A stretch of DNA of 22,146 nucleotides from Chara braunii (lineage: Eukaryota > Streptophyta > Charophyceae > Charales > Characeae), in contig BFEA01000352.1 in NCBI GenBank assembly GCA_003427395.1, positions 425,582 through 447,727 on the forward strand, given 5' to 3'. Numbering within the stretch: position 1 is the stretch's first letter; every line of letters starts with the position of its first letter. Shown in pieces: positions 9,748-18,431 of this stretch. The notes under the pieces were generated by a model that saw only the letters and a program-made list of their open reading frames with translations, ran no database searches and was not told the origin of the DNA. A program made the position numbers and the translations under genes.

Positions 9748-11250
9748 GCTGGATCCAGACACTGGAGCGATTGATGAGTTGGAGCAAACATCATCATCTA
9801 GCGAGATATTGGAGTTGAGTTTCATGGCGATTCATCATCTTCAGGGTTGGTGACAGTGAGGGTGGTGGTGGTGAGTGTGTGGCAAGAGCAATTTGACAGA
9901 GGGTGACTCACTCCTGGCTAGGGTTAAGCGGGAGTGGATGGCGATTGGTGCTCAAAGGCCTGGGAGGCTCTGAGAGGCTATTTTTAGCCTGGCGACTCAT
10001 TTGGAGACTGGCGATTGACAAGGAAGTGATCCCAGGAGGTTGCGATTTTGGAATTGGGTCAAGATCCCCAATTTCCAAGCAGAGCAGTACAAGGTGATGT
10101 GGCGCTGCACCGAGTTTATCAGTTATCTGCACCTGCGAGTCCAAATTCACTCAATATGTAAGTTGGGGGTGAAGCGCCTTAGGGTTATCTACTGGATCAC
10201 CAAGTTTTAGGAGATTTGGTACGTGGGAACACTGTGAATCATTAGGAGATGAAACTGGCAAGATGTGGTTGACCAAACAACCATAGCCAGAGTTTCACTC
10301 ATCTTCTTCAGAGTTCATCCTGAAGTAAGTGTGTTCCTTACTCTACCCTGTGTGGCGATTCTGGGGCTATTTTTAGAATACCGAAATTTGGTTTGTCTGT
10401 CAGTTTACAGTTGAAAATCAAAATTCAAACTGTGGGACAGCCATATCCAACTTCCCCTACCTATCATCTTTGACTTCCACTAACCCTGTTTGATCTCCTT
10501 TCTGACTCAAAGTTCATCCGTGACTGCTTTACAGTATTGCGATTCATCCTGTATATTGAATTGGTCTGATCAGGGTCCTGTTGTCAATGGCACTGGAAAG
10601 GTGAATTTTGCGCTGCCATAGCTGAAGCTTGGCTAGACTGGGGTCAGTCATAACTTCAATTATGTCCATCAAAATTCAACTTTGTTAGTCCTTGGTAAAT
10701 CACAATTCTGTGTACACTGTCTGTTTGAAATCGCACATACGGATTTGATGTCCTGAGTCCGTTACAGTTGAAACTGTAATCCTCCATACCTAGGGTATGG
10801 CATGTAAGGTCATATAGTGGTGAAGTCTGCAGGGTAGGTCTAAAAATAGGGTTACCTTTAAATCGCTGCATCTTGGTTATCCATGGACACCAATTTATCA
10901 CTAATTAGTCACTCTGTCTAACTACTAATCAACACTAATCAGTCCAAGACTGCATCCTATCAGTTTTTTATGGAGGATTTGCAATTATTGCGTGCAATTG
11001 TTATGTCAGGGCAGGGATTGGAAAATCGTGAAATTGGTTTTTGCCGAGTTTACTCTTCGCGCCTAACCCTGACCCTCAAGTGGTCTGTAGAGACTGAGCA
11101 CTCACTTGCCCAGACTAACCAACTTTCTCTCTCCATGCAGGTGGCAGCAACTGAGTGAGTACTGTAGAGAAAACGCAATTGCTGCTACTTCCTGTTTGTC
11201 TCTCGTTAATTGTTTATTTTTATTTATCTGAATTGTGGGAAAAAGGCAAG
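9748..11250 (+). other. Long untranslated leader of element 1
   Basis: About 1.5 kb without a recognisable coding region. It contains a strong splice donor (gtaagt at 10325-10330) and a good acceptor (pyrimidine-rich, ending ccatgcag at 11140) ahead of gag. It also has a small cluster of ctaatta/ctaatca repeats at about 10890-10945. The leader may hold packaging signals, but none can be assigned. An upstream frame beginning GTG at 11155 enters gag without a stop, but the ATG at 11251 is the more credible start. Confidence 0.6.
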
Positions 11251-12027
11251 ATGGCAGATGCCGAGAAGGGGGAGGCTTCTGATGTGAAGCCTCAAATTTC
11301 GCTTGACCCCTTAAAGGCTGAACCGCGGGCCCAGGAGGAGAAACTCCACCAGCAGGCCCTGGCAGTTGAGTCCCTAAAGGTTGAGCTGAAAAAGAAAGAA
11401 GAAGCGGCTCGGAAACAGGCCAGGAGGAAGCTGCTGATTGCAGATGTAGAAAAAATTAGGACGAGTGGAAGTTTCATTCAGTACAACAAGGACATGGCTG
11501 AATTCATCCTCTTGCAGGATGATATTCACCGTTCTTATTTTACTAATTGGGACGACAGGATTACCAGTCTGGAGAGCAGCCATTCAACTTTTTCCAAAAA
11601 GTTGGATGACATCTCTGCCAAACTGGATTTGATCTTTACTCATTTGAAGATTCCTACCACTCTGACAATTCCTCCTTCCCATGGCCCTTCTCAAGGGAAA
11701 CCTGCATCTCCCCCACAATCAAGACACACATCTCCTCCCTCTACACCCAAATCAACAACACCTTCACAACCCTCAGCACCATTTGATTTTCAGCAGCCCA
11801 AGCTGACACCTCCCCCCATGTTCTCTGGCGAGGACCCAAACGTGGATGTTGCAGATAGGGTCACTGCACAAAGAACCTACCTGAGTGGGTTCAAATGTGA
11901 TGAGGATGTAAAGGTGTCTGCTATCCTCGCTCGTCTAGAGAGGACTGCACTAAAATGGTGCACCTCCACCTCCAAGAAGCAGGGGATGGAGATTGGGCAC
12001 AGAGATAGGGGGTGGCTGGATTTTTGA
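11251..12027 (+). pseudogene. gag: Element 1 gag, N-terminal half
   Basis: Starts MADAEKGEASDVK at the ATG 11251. Residues about 15-75 are rich in Lys, Glu and Leu with heptad spacing (KLHQQALAVESLKVELKKKE) and look like a coiled coil. After a further helical part comes a Pro/Ser/Thr-rich linker of about 50 residues, then the capsid start, PPPMFSGEDPNVDVADRV, and LERTALKWC. The frame ends at a TGA at 12025-12027, but the capsid continues without a gap in another frame from about 12015, so a frameshift near 12005-12015 breaks the gene. Gag forms the virus-like particle. Confidence 0.85.
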
Positions 12028-12821
12028 AGGCACTCCAGGACCGGTTTGCAGACAAGGAGCAGGTCAGAAAAGCAGCAGATAACATTCTGTGCCTGGGCCA
12101 GAAAAAGTTTGATGGCTCCTTGTCCAAACTTTACTCCACCTCTGAGAGTCTCACATCGACTCCTGGGTTGGAGATGAGTGAGCAGGACCTGCTCATTCAT
12201 TTCCTCAGGGCAGCGCCTGAGCAATTCCAGCTTGCCTTGTTCTCTCCGGGCCACAAGGATTGGCGGTCCTTTGGCAGAGCCGCCCTGGACTTGGAGTCTA
12301 AACTCCATGTCCAGGAAGGACCTTCTGAAGAAAGGAAGGGACCCTCCTCGAAGGGGCGAAGAAGGAGGAGGGGTGCCCTTTTTGCTGCTCCAGCTTCTAG
12401 TTCAGATAGTGATGCAGCATCCCAAGGTGGGACCCCTCCATCTGGGACTGCTTCATCATCTGCTGCAGAGTCTGCTGTTCTTGCCCTGGCTGATGCTTTG
12501 ATGGGCATGGCAAAGGGTAAAGCCCCCGCCCAGAAAGCACCAACCAGCAGCAAGGGGAAAGACAAGGGACGTGCCTCTTCCCATGGGGCCCAGAGAGTAC
12601 CCCTACCACGTGACGTTCGCTGGCCAGCTGACCCCCTTGATTCTTCCACCTTCCCCTGGCATGCACTCGGGATCCAGGAGGGGGTTTGGAGGAAGAGAAA
12701 GGACAAGGGTGTCTGCCTGAGATGCGAGGGGGACCATTTCTTAAAGGACTGTCCCAGAATGCCTCGCAGGTCTACAAGCAACGCTAGTTCAAAAAACTGC
12801 AGCAGAGAGAGGTGGAAGTAG
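12012..12821 (+). pseudogene. gag: Element 1 gag, C-terminal half with zinc knuckle
   Basis: Picks up the capsid after the frameshift: FLKALQDRFADKEQVRKAAD, then FDGSLSKLYSTSESLTSTP and LIHFLRAAPEQFQLALF, a standard Retrotrans_gag second half. A Ser/Ala-rich and Lys/Arg-rich region follows. The zinc knuckle CLRCEGDHFLKDC lies at 12714-12752. Its spacing is C-x2-C-x3-H-x4-C, one residue shorter than the usual x4 before His. Past about 12760 the plausible frame changes: the other frame reads FKKLQQREVEVAAPSTS after a TAG at 12785-12787. The stop at 12819-12821 is therefore probably an artefact of a second frameshift and not the true end of Gag. Confidence 0.85.
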
Positions 12822-12981
12822 CAGCTCCTTCCACCAGTGCTGATTCACTTTCTGATGAAGGTGAATCATCACATTCTCTCGCTGGTTCTGTTTCTAGAGT
12901 TGCAGCTTCGTTTTTTTTCACTTTTGAAGACTCTGAGTTGGATGAGACGTGGGAGGAGGATGATGCTCATTCCTGTCCTTG
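12788..12981 (+). pseudogene. Element 1 gag-protease linker
   Basis: Frame reading KLQQREVEVAAPSTSADSLS, then Ser/Glu/Asp-rich sequence to WEEDDAHS, where it must change frame to enter the protease at about 12982. Acidic linkers of this kind between the zinc knuckle and protease are common in gypsy polyproteins. The frame itself stays open to a TAG at 13034-13036, but the residues after the shift point are meaningless. Stretch 12970-12984 (tcctgtccttgcag) resembles a splice acceptor. A simple indel is the simpler explanation. Confidence 0.6.
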
Positions 12982-13467
12982 CAGGAGAAGAAAAAGCATA
13001 GGTCAGAACTCATCCAGCTTCGACCCTCTATCCTAGCAGCCAAGATCAAAGGGCACTTGGGTTGTGGGGCTACACACAACTTCATATCTCCCAAGGCAGT
13101 CAGTAAGCTGCACTTGGATCAGAGGTTAGTGAAATTGTGACAGCCTATAGAGGTTCGCATTGGCGACTCTTCCACAATCAGGATCACTACTGCTGTCAAG
13201 GGACTACCTGTGACCTTTGACAAGCAAGGAGAAATCAGGCATCGCCTGAATTTCTACGTGTTTCCTAACGTTCCATTTGACCTTGTCTTCTCTATGCAGT
13301 GGCTTGGTGCCACCAATCCTAGGATCGACTGGCGGATCCCTAGTGTTGAGCTACCTGACCGGCATGGGGTTTATCACCCTTGTATGCTCGCTGATGAGTA
13401 CCATCCGGCCAGCAGCTATTATTGCATGAGTGCTAGCAGCTTTCTGCGTTTTCTCACGCCAGACTGA
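12982..13467 (+). pseudogene. pro: Element 1 aspartic protease, inactive
   Basis: Reads KKKHRSELIQLRPSILAAKI, then HLGCGATHNFISPKAVSKL, a retropepsin-like (RVP_2/gag-asp) active-site region. The usual motif is D-S/C-G-A; here the codon at 13060-13062 is GGT (Gly), so the catalytic Asp is missing. An in-frame TGA lies at 13138-13140. Downstream, IEVRIGDSS, LNFYVFPNVPFDLVFSMQWL and NPRIDWR match the usual protease C-terminal half (the D-x-I-L-G-M-x-W-L region). The frame ends at a TGA at 13465-13467, while pol continues in another frame from about 13455. Normally this enzyme would cut the Gag-Pol polyprotein. Confidence 0.8.
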
Positions 13468-14179
13468 TCATACCCGTCTGTTTGTGGCTTATGTCAAACA
13501 GACTGATGTGGAGATTGCTCCCTGTCCCTCTGAGATTCAGCAGGTTGTTGACAGCTGCTCAGATCTTATGGAGGAGCCTACTAGACTTGTCCATAGGCAG
13601 ACCAAACATAAGATTGAGATCCTGCCTGGTTCGGTCCCTCCCAAGGGCCGTGTCTACAAGATGTCACCTGCTGAACTCGATGAGCTCAGGAAACAGTTGG
13701 AGACCCTGACTAGCAAGGGCTGGATCAGGCCCAACACATCTGAGTTTGGGGCACCAGTCCTCTTTGTTCCAAAGGGGAATGGTGAGTTCAGGATGTGCAT
13801 GGACTATCGTGGTCTCAATAAAATCACGAGGAAGTCTACAAAGCCCCTTCCTCACATTGATGATCTGTTGGACATGGTGCAGGGGTGTACCATCTTTAGC
13901 AAGATCGATCTCAAATCTGGTTATCACCAGATTGAGATGGCTGAAGGCGATATCCACAAGACAACCTTCAAGACCAGGTATGGCACTTATGAGTACCTGG
14001 TCATGCCATTCAGTCTTTGCAATGCCCCAGGCACATTCCGGACAGAGATGCATCACATGCTCAGGCCTTACCTGGACAAATTTGTAGTTGTCTACCTGGA
14101 TGATATTGTGGTATTCAGTCGATCTGCCCAAGAGCATGTGCAGCATCTGGCTCTGGTCCTTCAGGCCTTGCCAGTATAA
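13455..14179 (+). pseudogene. pol: Element 1 reverse transcriptase
   Basis: Clear Ty3/gypsy reverse transcriptase. Motifs in order: HKIEILPGSVPPKGRVYKMS, then LTSKGWIRPNTSEFGAPVLF, FRMCMDYRGLNKITRKS, PLPHIDDLLD, FSKIDLKSGYHQIEM, TRYGTYEYLVMPFSLCNAP, and the catalytic YLDDIVVFS with the Asp pair at 14099-14104. The catalytic Asp residues (D of KIDL and the DD of YLDD) are present. FSLCNAPGTF differs from the common FGLCNAPATF at two positions. The frame ends at 14177-14179 through a frameshift just past the palm domain; the connection domain continues in a second frame. It makes DNA from the element's RNA. Confidence 0.95.
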
Positions 14180-14716
14180 GATCAAGAAGGAGAAATCCCC
14201 TTTTGGGGTTCCCTCTGTGGTCTATCTGGGTCACGTCGTTTCAAGAGAGGGGTTGGCTCCTGAGGCAGCGAAAGTTGCTGCTGTTCAGGACTGGTCGAAG
14301 CCTGTTAACATTTGTGATGTCCGGTCTTTCTTGGGTCTTGCATCTTATTACAGGAAGTTCATTAAGAACTTCTCTTCTATTGCAGCACCCCTGACTGACC
14401 TCACAAAGAAAGACACTTCCTTTCTTTGGACGTCAGAGGGTCAGGAGGCTTTCACACGTCTCAAGGAGGCCTTGATTCGTGCCCCTGTTCTGAAGTTACC
14501 TGACCCTACCTTGCCTTTTGTGCTTACCACTGATGTGAGTCAGTATGGTGTAGGGGCGGTACTTCAACAGGATGATGGGAATGGTCTGCAGCCTATCGAA
14601 TACATGAGCAAGAAGATCAAAACAAAAAAGTTGCATGACCCTACCTATGAGAAAGAGCTTTATGCTCATGTGTCAGCGCTCAAGCATTGGAAGCACTTCC
14701 TCCTGGCAGACACTTC
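14175..14716 (+). pseudogene. pol: Element 1 RT connection and RNase H, first part
   Basis: Continues RT: YKIKKEKSPFGVPSVVYLGH, then VSREGLAPEAAKVAAVQDW and VRSFLGLASYYRKFIKNFSS, the thumb and connection region of gypsy RT. RNase H follows: FVLTTDVSQYGVGAVLQQDD with the first catalytic Asp at 14532-14534, and YEKELYAHVSALKHWKHFL with the catalytic Glu at 14655-14657. A one-base shift near 14705-14712 moves the frame just before the third acidic residue. RNase H degrades the RNA strand during reverse transcription. Confidence 0.93.
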
Positions 14717-14956
14717 AAGATCTTCTTAGATCACTCCACCCTGCAGTGGATGAAGTCCCAGGGAGAACTGAATGACAAGCTTGCTCGCCATATCCAGTTC
14801 ATTGACATGTTTGACTTTGAACTGAGACACAAGAAGGGCTGCTACAATCGAGTAGCAGACGCCCTTTCTCGTAGGCCTGACGCTCTCTTCCTGATCTCCT
14901 TTACTCACTCATTTGGAGAGAGGACTCGTCAGACCATTGCCCGGTTGCTGCCCTAG
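14705..14956 (+). pseudogene. pol: Element 1 RNase H end and linker to integrase
   Basis: Reads GRHFKIFLDHSTLQWMKSQG, with the RNase H Asp at 14729-14731 (the D of FLDH, equivalent to TDH in other elements). Then come RHIQFIDMFDFELRHKKG and RVADALSRRPD, the highly conserved end of gypsy RNase H. An in-frame TAG at 14954-14956 follows LLP, and the integrase continues in the same frame directly after it. The stop is best explained as a CAG-to-TAG change. Confidence 0.92.
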
Positions 14957-15544
14957 GATGTGATTTTTGGGCCTATTGTGCGGAATCTCCTGGATGATCC
15001 TGCTTCTGAACCAGGATATACTCTGGTTTCAGACCTGCTGTATACTTGCAGCAGAGGTGAGGAGCGCCTCCGTTTTCCCCATGAATGCAAGTTGAGAACA
15101 CTGCTGATGTCAGAGTGTCATGATGCTCGTGGTCACTTTGGAGCCCTCAAATCGTATGCAGCCCTATCGCAGCGCTTCTTCTGGAAGGAGATGAGGAGTG
15201 ATATGCTGCATTATGTGGAAACTTGTGAGTTATGCCAAAGGAATAAGGTGGTACGCCAACCTCCCCTTGGCCTATGCAAACCACTACCTATCCCTGATGC
15301 TCCTGCACAGTTAGTGTCTATTGATTTTACTGACTTGGGTAGGACTACTCCTCAAGGGATGCGCCAGGTCATGGTCTGTGTGGATCGGTTCTTCAAATAC
15401 GCAGAGTTCATCCCCTTACCAGCAGAGGCTCGCGTTCCAGCCGTCCTGGCAGCATTTGCTGACAGGTGGGTCACACATCATGGACCACACACCTCTATAG
15501 TCAGTGACCGAGATCCTCGTTTTTGCAGCAATGAATGGCAGTAA
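14957..15544 (+). pseudogene. pol: Element 1 integrase, zinc-binding domain and core
   Basis: Zinc-binding H-x4-H (CHDARGHFG) and C-x2-C (CELCQRNK) are intact, with the usual LSQRFFWKEMRSDMLHYV between them. The catalytic core follows: VSIDFTDLG (first Asp at 15323-15325) and IVSDRDPRF (second Asp at 15506-15508). The frame then reaches SNEWQ and a TAA at 15542-15544. The next codons read NGQVEVMNQIL, the segment that normally ends ...TDGQTE and holds the catalytic Glu (15557-15559). Only 16 residues separate the second Asp and Glu instead of 35, so about 19 codons are missing. The integrase would be inactive. It normally joins element DNA to the chromosome. Confidence 0.93.
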
Positions 15545-15991
15545 AATGGACAGGTTGAAGTGATGAACCAGATTTTATTCCAGTTGTTGCATCCTGTGGT
15601 CAGTCCAGATCAGCAGGACTGGGATCTCCATTTGAGTCGTGCACAACTTGTGTACAACACTTTTGTACACTTCTCCACGGGCTTCACACCCTACCAGTTG
15701 CACTGGGGTCGTGAGCCACGGCAGCCTCTCGATGACATCATCGATAAGGCTACCCCTACGTTGACACCTGGAACTGCAGAGTTCACCAGGCGTTACCGTG
15801 TGGACATAGAGTGCGCCCGTGCTAACCTGCTGAAAGCCCAAAAGGCTATGATTCAGCAGGCTAATAAGCACAGATTCCCTCGACTATTCGCACAGGTGAC
15901 TGGGTGTGGGTACTTAGTTCTGAGTTGTCACGAGAGGAGGATATTTCACCTAAGCTGCTGCCATGATACATGGGTCCATGGCAGGTCTTAG
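15545..15991 (+). pseudogene. pol: Element 1 integrase, C-terminal half
   Basis: Same frame as the core. Reads VEVMNQILFQLL, then QQDWDLHLSRAQLVYNTFVH and STGFTPYQLHWGREPRQPLD, matching the gypsy integrase region (usually W...L...E.AYN...H.S.G.SPF.L.YG..P). A helical segment, CARANLLKAQKAMIQQANKH, follows. Near 15890-15895 a frameshift leaves the frame. The alternative frame reads GDWVWVLSSELSREEDISPK and LLP, then a TGA at 15964-15966, probably from CGA. The last ~30 codons of the listed frame are therefore out of register. Confidence 0.9.
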
Positions 15992-16356
15992 ATACAGTGG
16001 GAGCTGATCCGTTTGGACCATCCTATACAGTGGCAGTCCCTCTGCATCTACAAACCTACCCTGTCTTCCATGCATCTAAGTTGTTACCGTTCACATCAGC
16101 TGATGCATTTCCAGACAGGCCTCCTCAGTTTGCCCCCCCGATCCCTGGCAAGGGATATGACGTGGAGTCCATTGAGGATGAGTCAGGTATAGGACCAGAT
16201 AAGGAATACCTTGTGAATTTTTGTTACCAGCCACACACTGAAGACCGCTGGTTTACTCACAAGGAACTCATGAAAACAGCTAAGTCTGTTGTCCTCAAAT
16301 ATGAGGCAGCACAGAAGGGAGAACCCCTTCGATGTTCTGCATGCCTACGCCCCTAG
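15967..16356 (+). pseudogene. pol: Element 1 integrase GPF/Y module and chromodomain-like tail
   Basis: YMGPWQVLDTVG, then PSYTVAVPLHLQTYPVFHAS, matches the GPF/Y module of gypsy integrase (R-Y-x-G-P-F/Y ... Y-x-L-x-L-P ... H-V-S-x-L-K). After a Pro-rich linker comes YDVESIEDESG, then EYLVNFCYQPHTEDRWFTHK and ELMKTAKSVVLKYE, which fits a chromodomain (Y-x-V-E-x-I ... E-Y-L-V-K-W-x-G-Y ... T-W-E-P ... L). Chromodomains of chromoviruses bind histone marks and steer integration to heterochromatin. Aromatic positions differ (NFCY instead of KWKGY), so binding may be altered. The frame ends at TAG 16354-16356, 33 bp before the 3' LTR. Confidence 0.8.
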
Positions 16357-16372
16357 CTCGGAGGTCCTCGCT

Positions 16373-16389
16373 CTGGGGTAGGGTAGGTC
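16373..16389 (+). other. Polypurine tract of element 1
   Basis: The sequence ctggggtagggtaggtc sits directly before the 3' LTR. It is the most purine-rich stretch at that point, and its place is right for priming plus-strand synthesis. It contains T interruptions, so exact limits are uncertain. Confidence 0.6.
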
Positions 16390-17655
16390 TGCAATGACTT
16401 GCTCGTTTCTGGCTTGTCAAGGTCGTACCATTGTAGGTCAGATTCGTAATTTTGTTTGGCTGAGGGCTAACCGAGAGACCTGCCTGTACGGAAAATCTGG
16501 TAGGGACATATCTGCAAATTTGTGAAAATATAGGCCCGTACTAACTGGAATTCCTACAGCTACCCTAACTGCAAATAGAAGGCCCGGACTACCCTAGGAC
16601 AGGCGGGCCCTAAGGGCCTAAGCTGATAGACGGTCCTATAGTCTATAGCCGGGTAGGGAGAGGCCCTAGAGGCCAACGCAACAAACGGTACCGATCGGTC
16701 AGTCAATCCGGTCTAGGTCGAGTCTAGGCTAGTTTAGACTATAGATAGGATGGGCACATCGGTTCAGGGCTTTTGGCAGTTGGTACCGAGTACATCGCTG
16801 CTGTGCAATGCGTGAACTGGAAGTGGTGACGACTCAGCGTTGAGGGAGACGAACATAGCCAGACCTTCGGAGCGCCGGCCATAGCTGGGACCTGCGCTGT
16901 ACTCTGTCAGCACATGGGGCTGTACAAAGGTCAAGGTTATTGAGGTCTGCTGAAGGCGAGAGAAAGTGGTGCCCTGCTGGACCCTCCTCCGGAGTGGGGT
17001 TCCAGGGTTGTGGCGCTGCAACCATAGCTGCAGCCTCTTCCTTAGAGGTCATCTTGTCAAGAGTGGTGGCGCTGCTGCAGGTTTCCGCCCGGGAAGTCTT
17101 CCGACACTTCGTCATCATCAGATATTGTGGCGCTGATCTTCTTCTTCATCCTCGAAGTGGCGCGTGGCCTCAGAGGCCTGTTTCAGGGTGGCACTGTCCT
17201 CTAGAGGCAGTAGATGGGTGGAGCTTGATGTTTCAAGGGCTCAGGGGTGTTACGAGTGGTTACTCAGGGTTGGGGAGTGAAGCGCTACTCATTTCTGAGC
17301 AGCGCACTGTAATTATGAGGTTTTCCTGACAATTCGAGACTCTTGAGTTTAATAAACAGTGTGATACTGGGTTTGGACTATCATCGTTTCATTGTTTCCT
17401 GGATGTGATCTACTTGAGGTTATCCTGACAATTTGACTTGTGTTTATGATTGGTTGTGAGGATTTCAGTGGAGTGAATTGCACTTTCAGTTTTCCCTGTC
17501 ATATCGCATGGTCAAGTCTTCCGCTGTGTTTATTTCTCCCTGTGCGGTGTGATACTCCTATCCTCTCCCCTTCCTTTTGTGTATGTATGGGCATACCTGG
17601 GAGTCTGTGTGAGTGAGTGTTGGTTTTAAGACAACAGACAACCAGAATCATAACA
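16390..17655 (+). repeat. 3' LTR of element 1
   Basis: Starts tgcaatgacttgctcg and ends agaatcataaca. It is collinear with the 5' LTR over its whole length, with scattered transitions, several short indels and a few local rearrangements (around 17408-17450 the sequence between the two tracts differs). TATA-like actatagata is at 16738-16747 and AATAAA at 17351-17356. The TCAT target copy follows at 17656. Confidence 0.95.
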
Positions 17656-18306
17656 TCATCATCATCATCATCCTTCTCTCTCTCTCCCTCGTCTTACACC
17701 CACGTCTTCCCTCAGTACACCCGAAGACCACCCCTGCGCCTCACTGTACAAACAAGACCTCAGCCAGTTATGGACGCTGGGCTATGGCGCTGCCCTCAGC
17801 AGCGCCCTGCTTCCACACATGACCGCACGTGCGCAGCACCTTGTTCCAGCGCTTAGCAGCCAGCACGCGTGCAGAAGCTCCAGCAGCGCTGCCGCGAGCC
17901 AGCAAGTGCCTGAATGGCCCCCCGGGCAGCGAGCTCTTTCCTATATGGAAAGAGCCTGCCTGCCTTCGCAGCCTGGCTGGCCTGGGCCTGGGCCCAGAAG
18001 CTTCCAGTAGGCCCTAGGATGCTGCGGCTCTAGTGCAGCTACTGGGCCTTATTCGGTTGGGCCTCCCAACTGTCTGTGTATGAGGCTGCGAATCTCGCCC
18101 AGGGCCTGCGCTTTCGGAAAAGCCTAGAAGGACGTGGAATTTCCTCGCTGCTCGGCCTGTGTTTCCTTCAACCTACCGGCCCGACGAAACTGCTTGGACC
18201 CCAAATACGAAATTGACAGCCGAGGGCTTCTCGTGATTTATTAGGCCCGCCTTCACTTAGGGCGGGCGCAGATGCAACAGGGGGCCCTTAGACCCAGATC
18301 CTCACA
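17656..18306. repeat. Repeat copy A, right segment
   Basis: Resumes inside the (CAT)n run and continues ccttctctctctc, collinear with 18711-19359 to the end agacccagatcctcaca. It contains the palindrome gctctttcctatatggaaagagc at 17933-17955 and three to four short GC-rich palindromes. The final CA and the TG at 8198 suggest that the whole repeat is an LTR. Confidence 0.8.
17933..17955. promoter_or_regulatory. TATA-like core in a perfect inverted repeat (copy A)
   Basis: The 9-base arms gctctttcc (17933-17941) and ggaaagagc (17947-17955) flank tatat. The structure is kept at 18976-18998 in copy B. It may be the LTR's core promoter. The strand cannot be decided because the site is symmetric. 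Confidence 0.5.
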
Positions 18307-18431
18307 CTTTTGTTGTTGTTCTTTATGTACTATGGAGTCTGGACCTCTATGGTCTTTTGTTCTGAAGGATTTTTTTCCTTGTTATTTTTTGTGCTGTATG
18401 CATGCATATGTTTCATTTTGTTGGGGGTNAG
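18307..18431. other. 125-bp T/G-rich spacer between copies A and B, with an N
   Basis: No gene. The spacer holds a 12-base palindrome (tatgcatgcata, 18397-18408) and ends gttgggggtnag right before copy B. A G-run of this kind just upstream of a TG is what a polypurine tract of a plus-strand LTR element looks like. That would make copy B a 3' LTR and the spacer the last part of an internal region. The single N at 18429 marks an unresolved base or an assembly join. Confidence 0.45.

Larger units (their letters stand above)
8471..17655 (+). mobile_element. Ty3/gypsy chromovirus LTR retrotransposon (element 1), complete but inactive
   Basis: A 9.2-kb element with 5' and 3' LTRs of 1262 and 1266 bp, starting TG and (3' copy) ending CA. 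It is flanked by the 4-bp repeat TCAT at 8467-8470 and 17656-17659; if the end is placed one base earlier, a 5-bp ATCAT also fits. Order inside: PBS, long leader, gag, protease, reverse transcriptase, RNase H, integrase, chromodomain-like tail, purine-rich tract. Pol order RT-RH-INT defines Ty3/gypsy, and the C-terminal chromodomain points to the chromovirus branch. At least five frameshifts and five in-frame stops, plus a deletion in the integrase core, make it non-autonomous. The coding region reads as one long gag-pol frame once damage is ignored. The LTRs differ by several percent, so the insertion is not recent. Confidence 0.95.
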
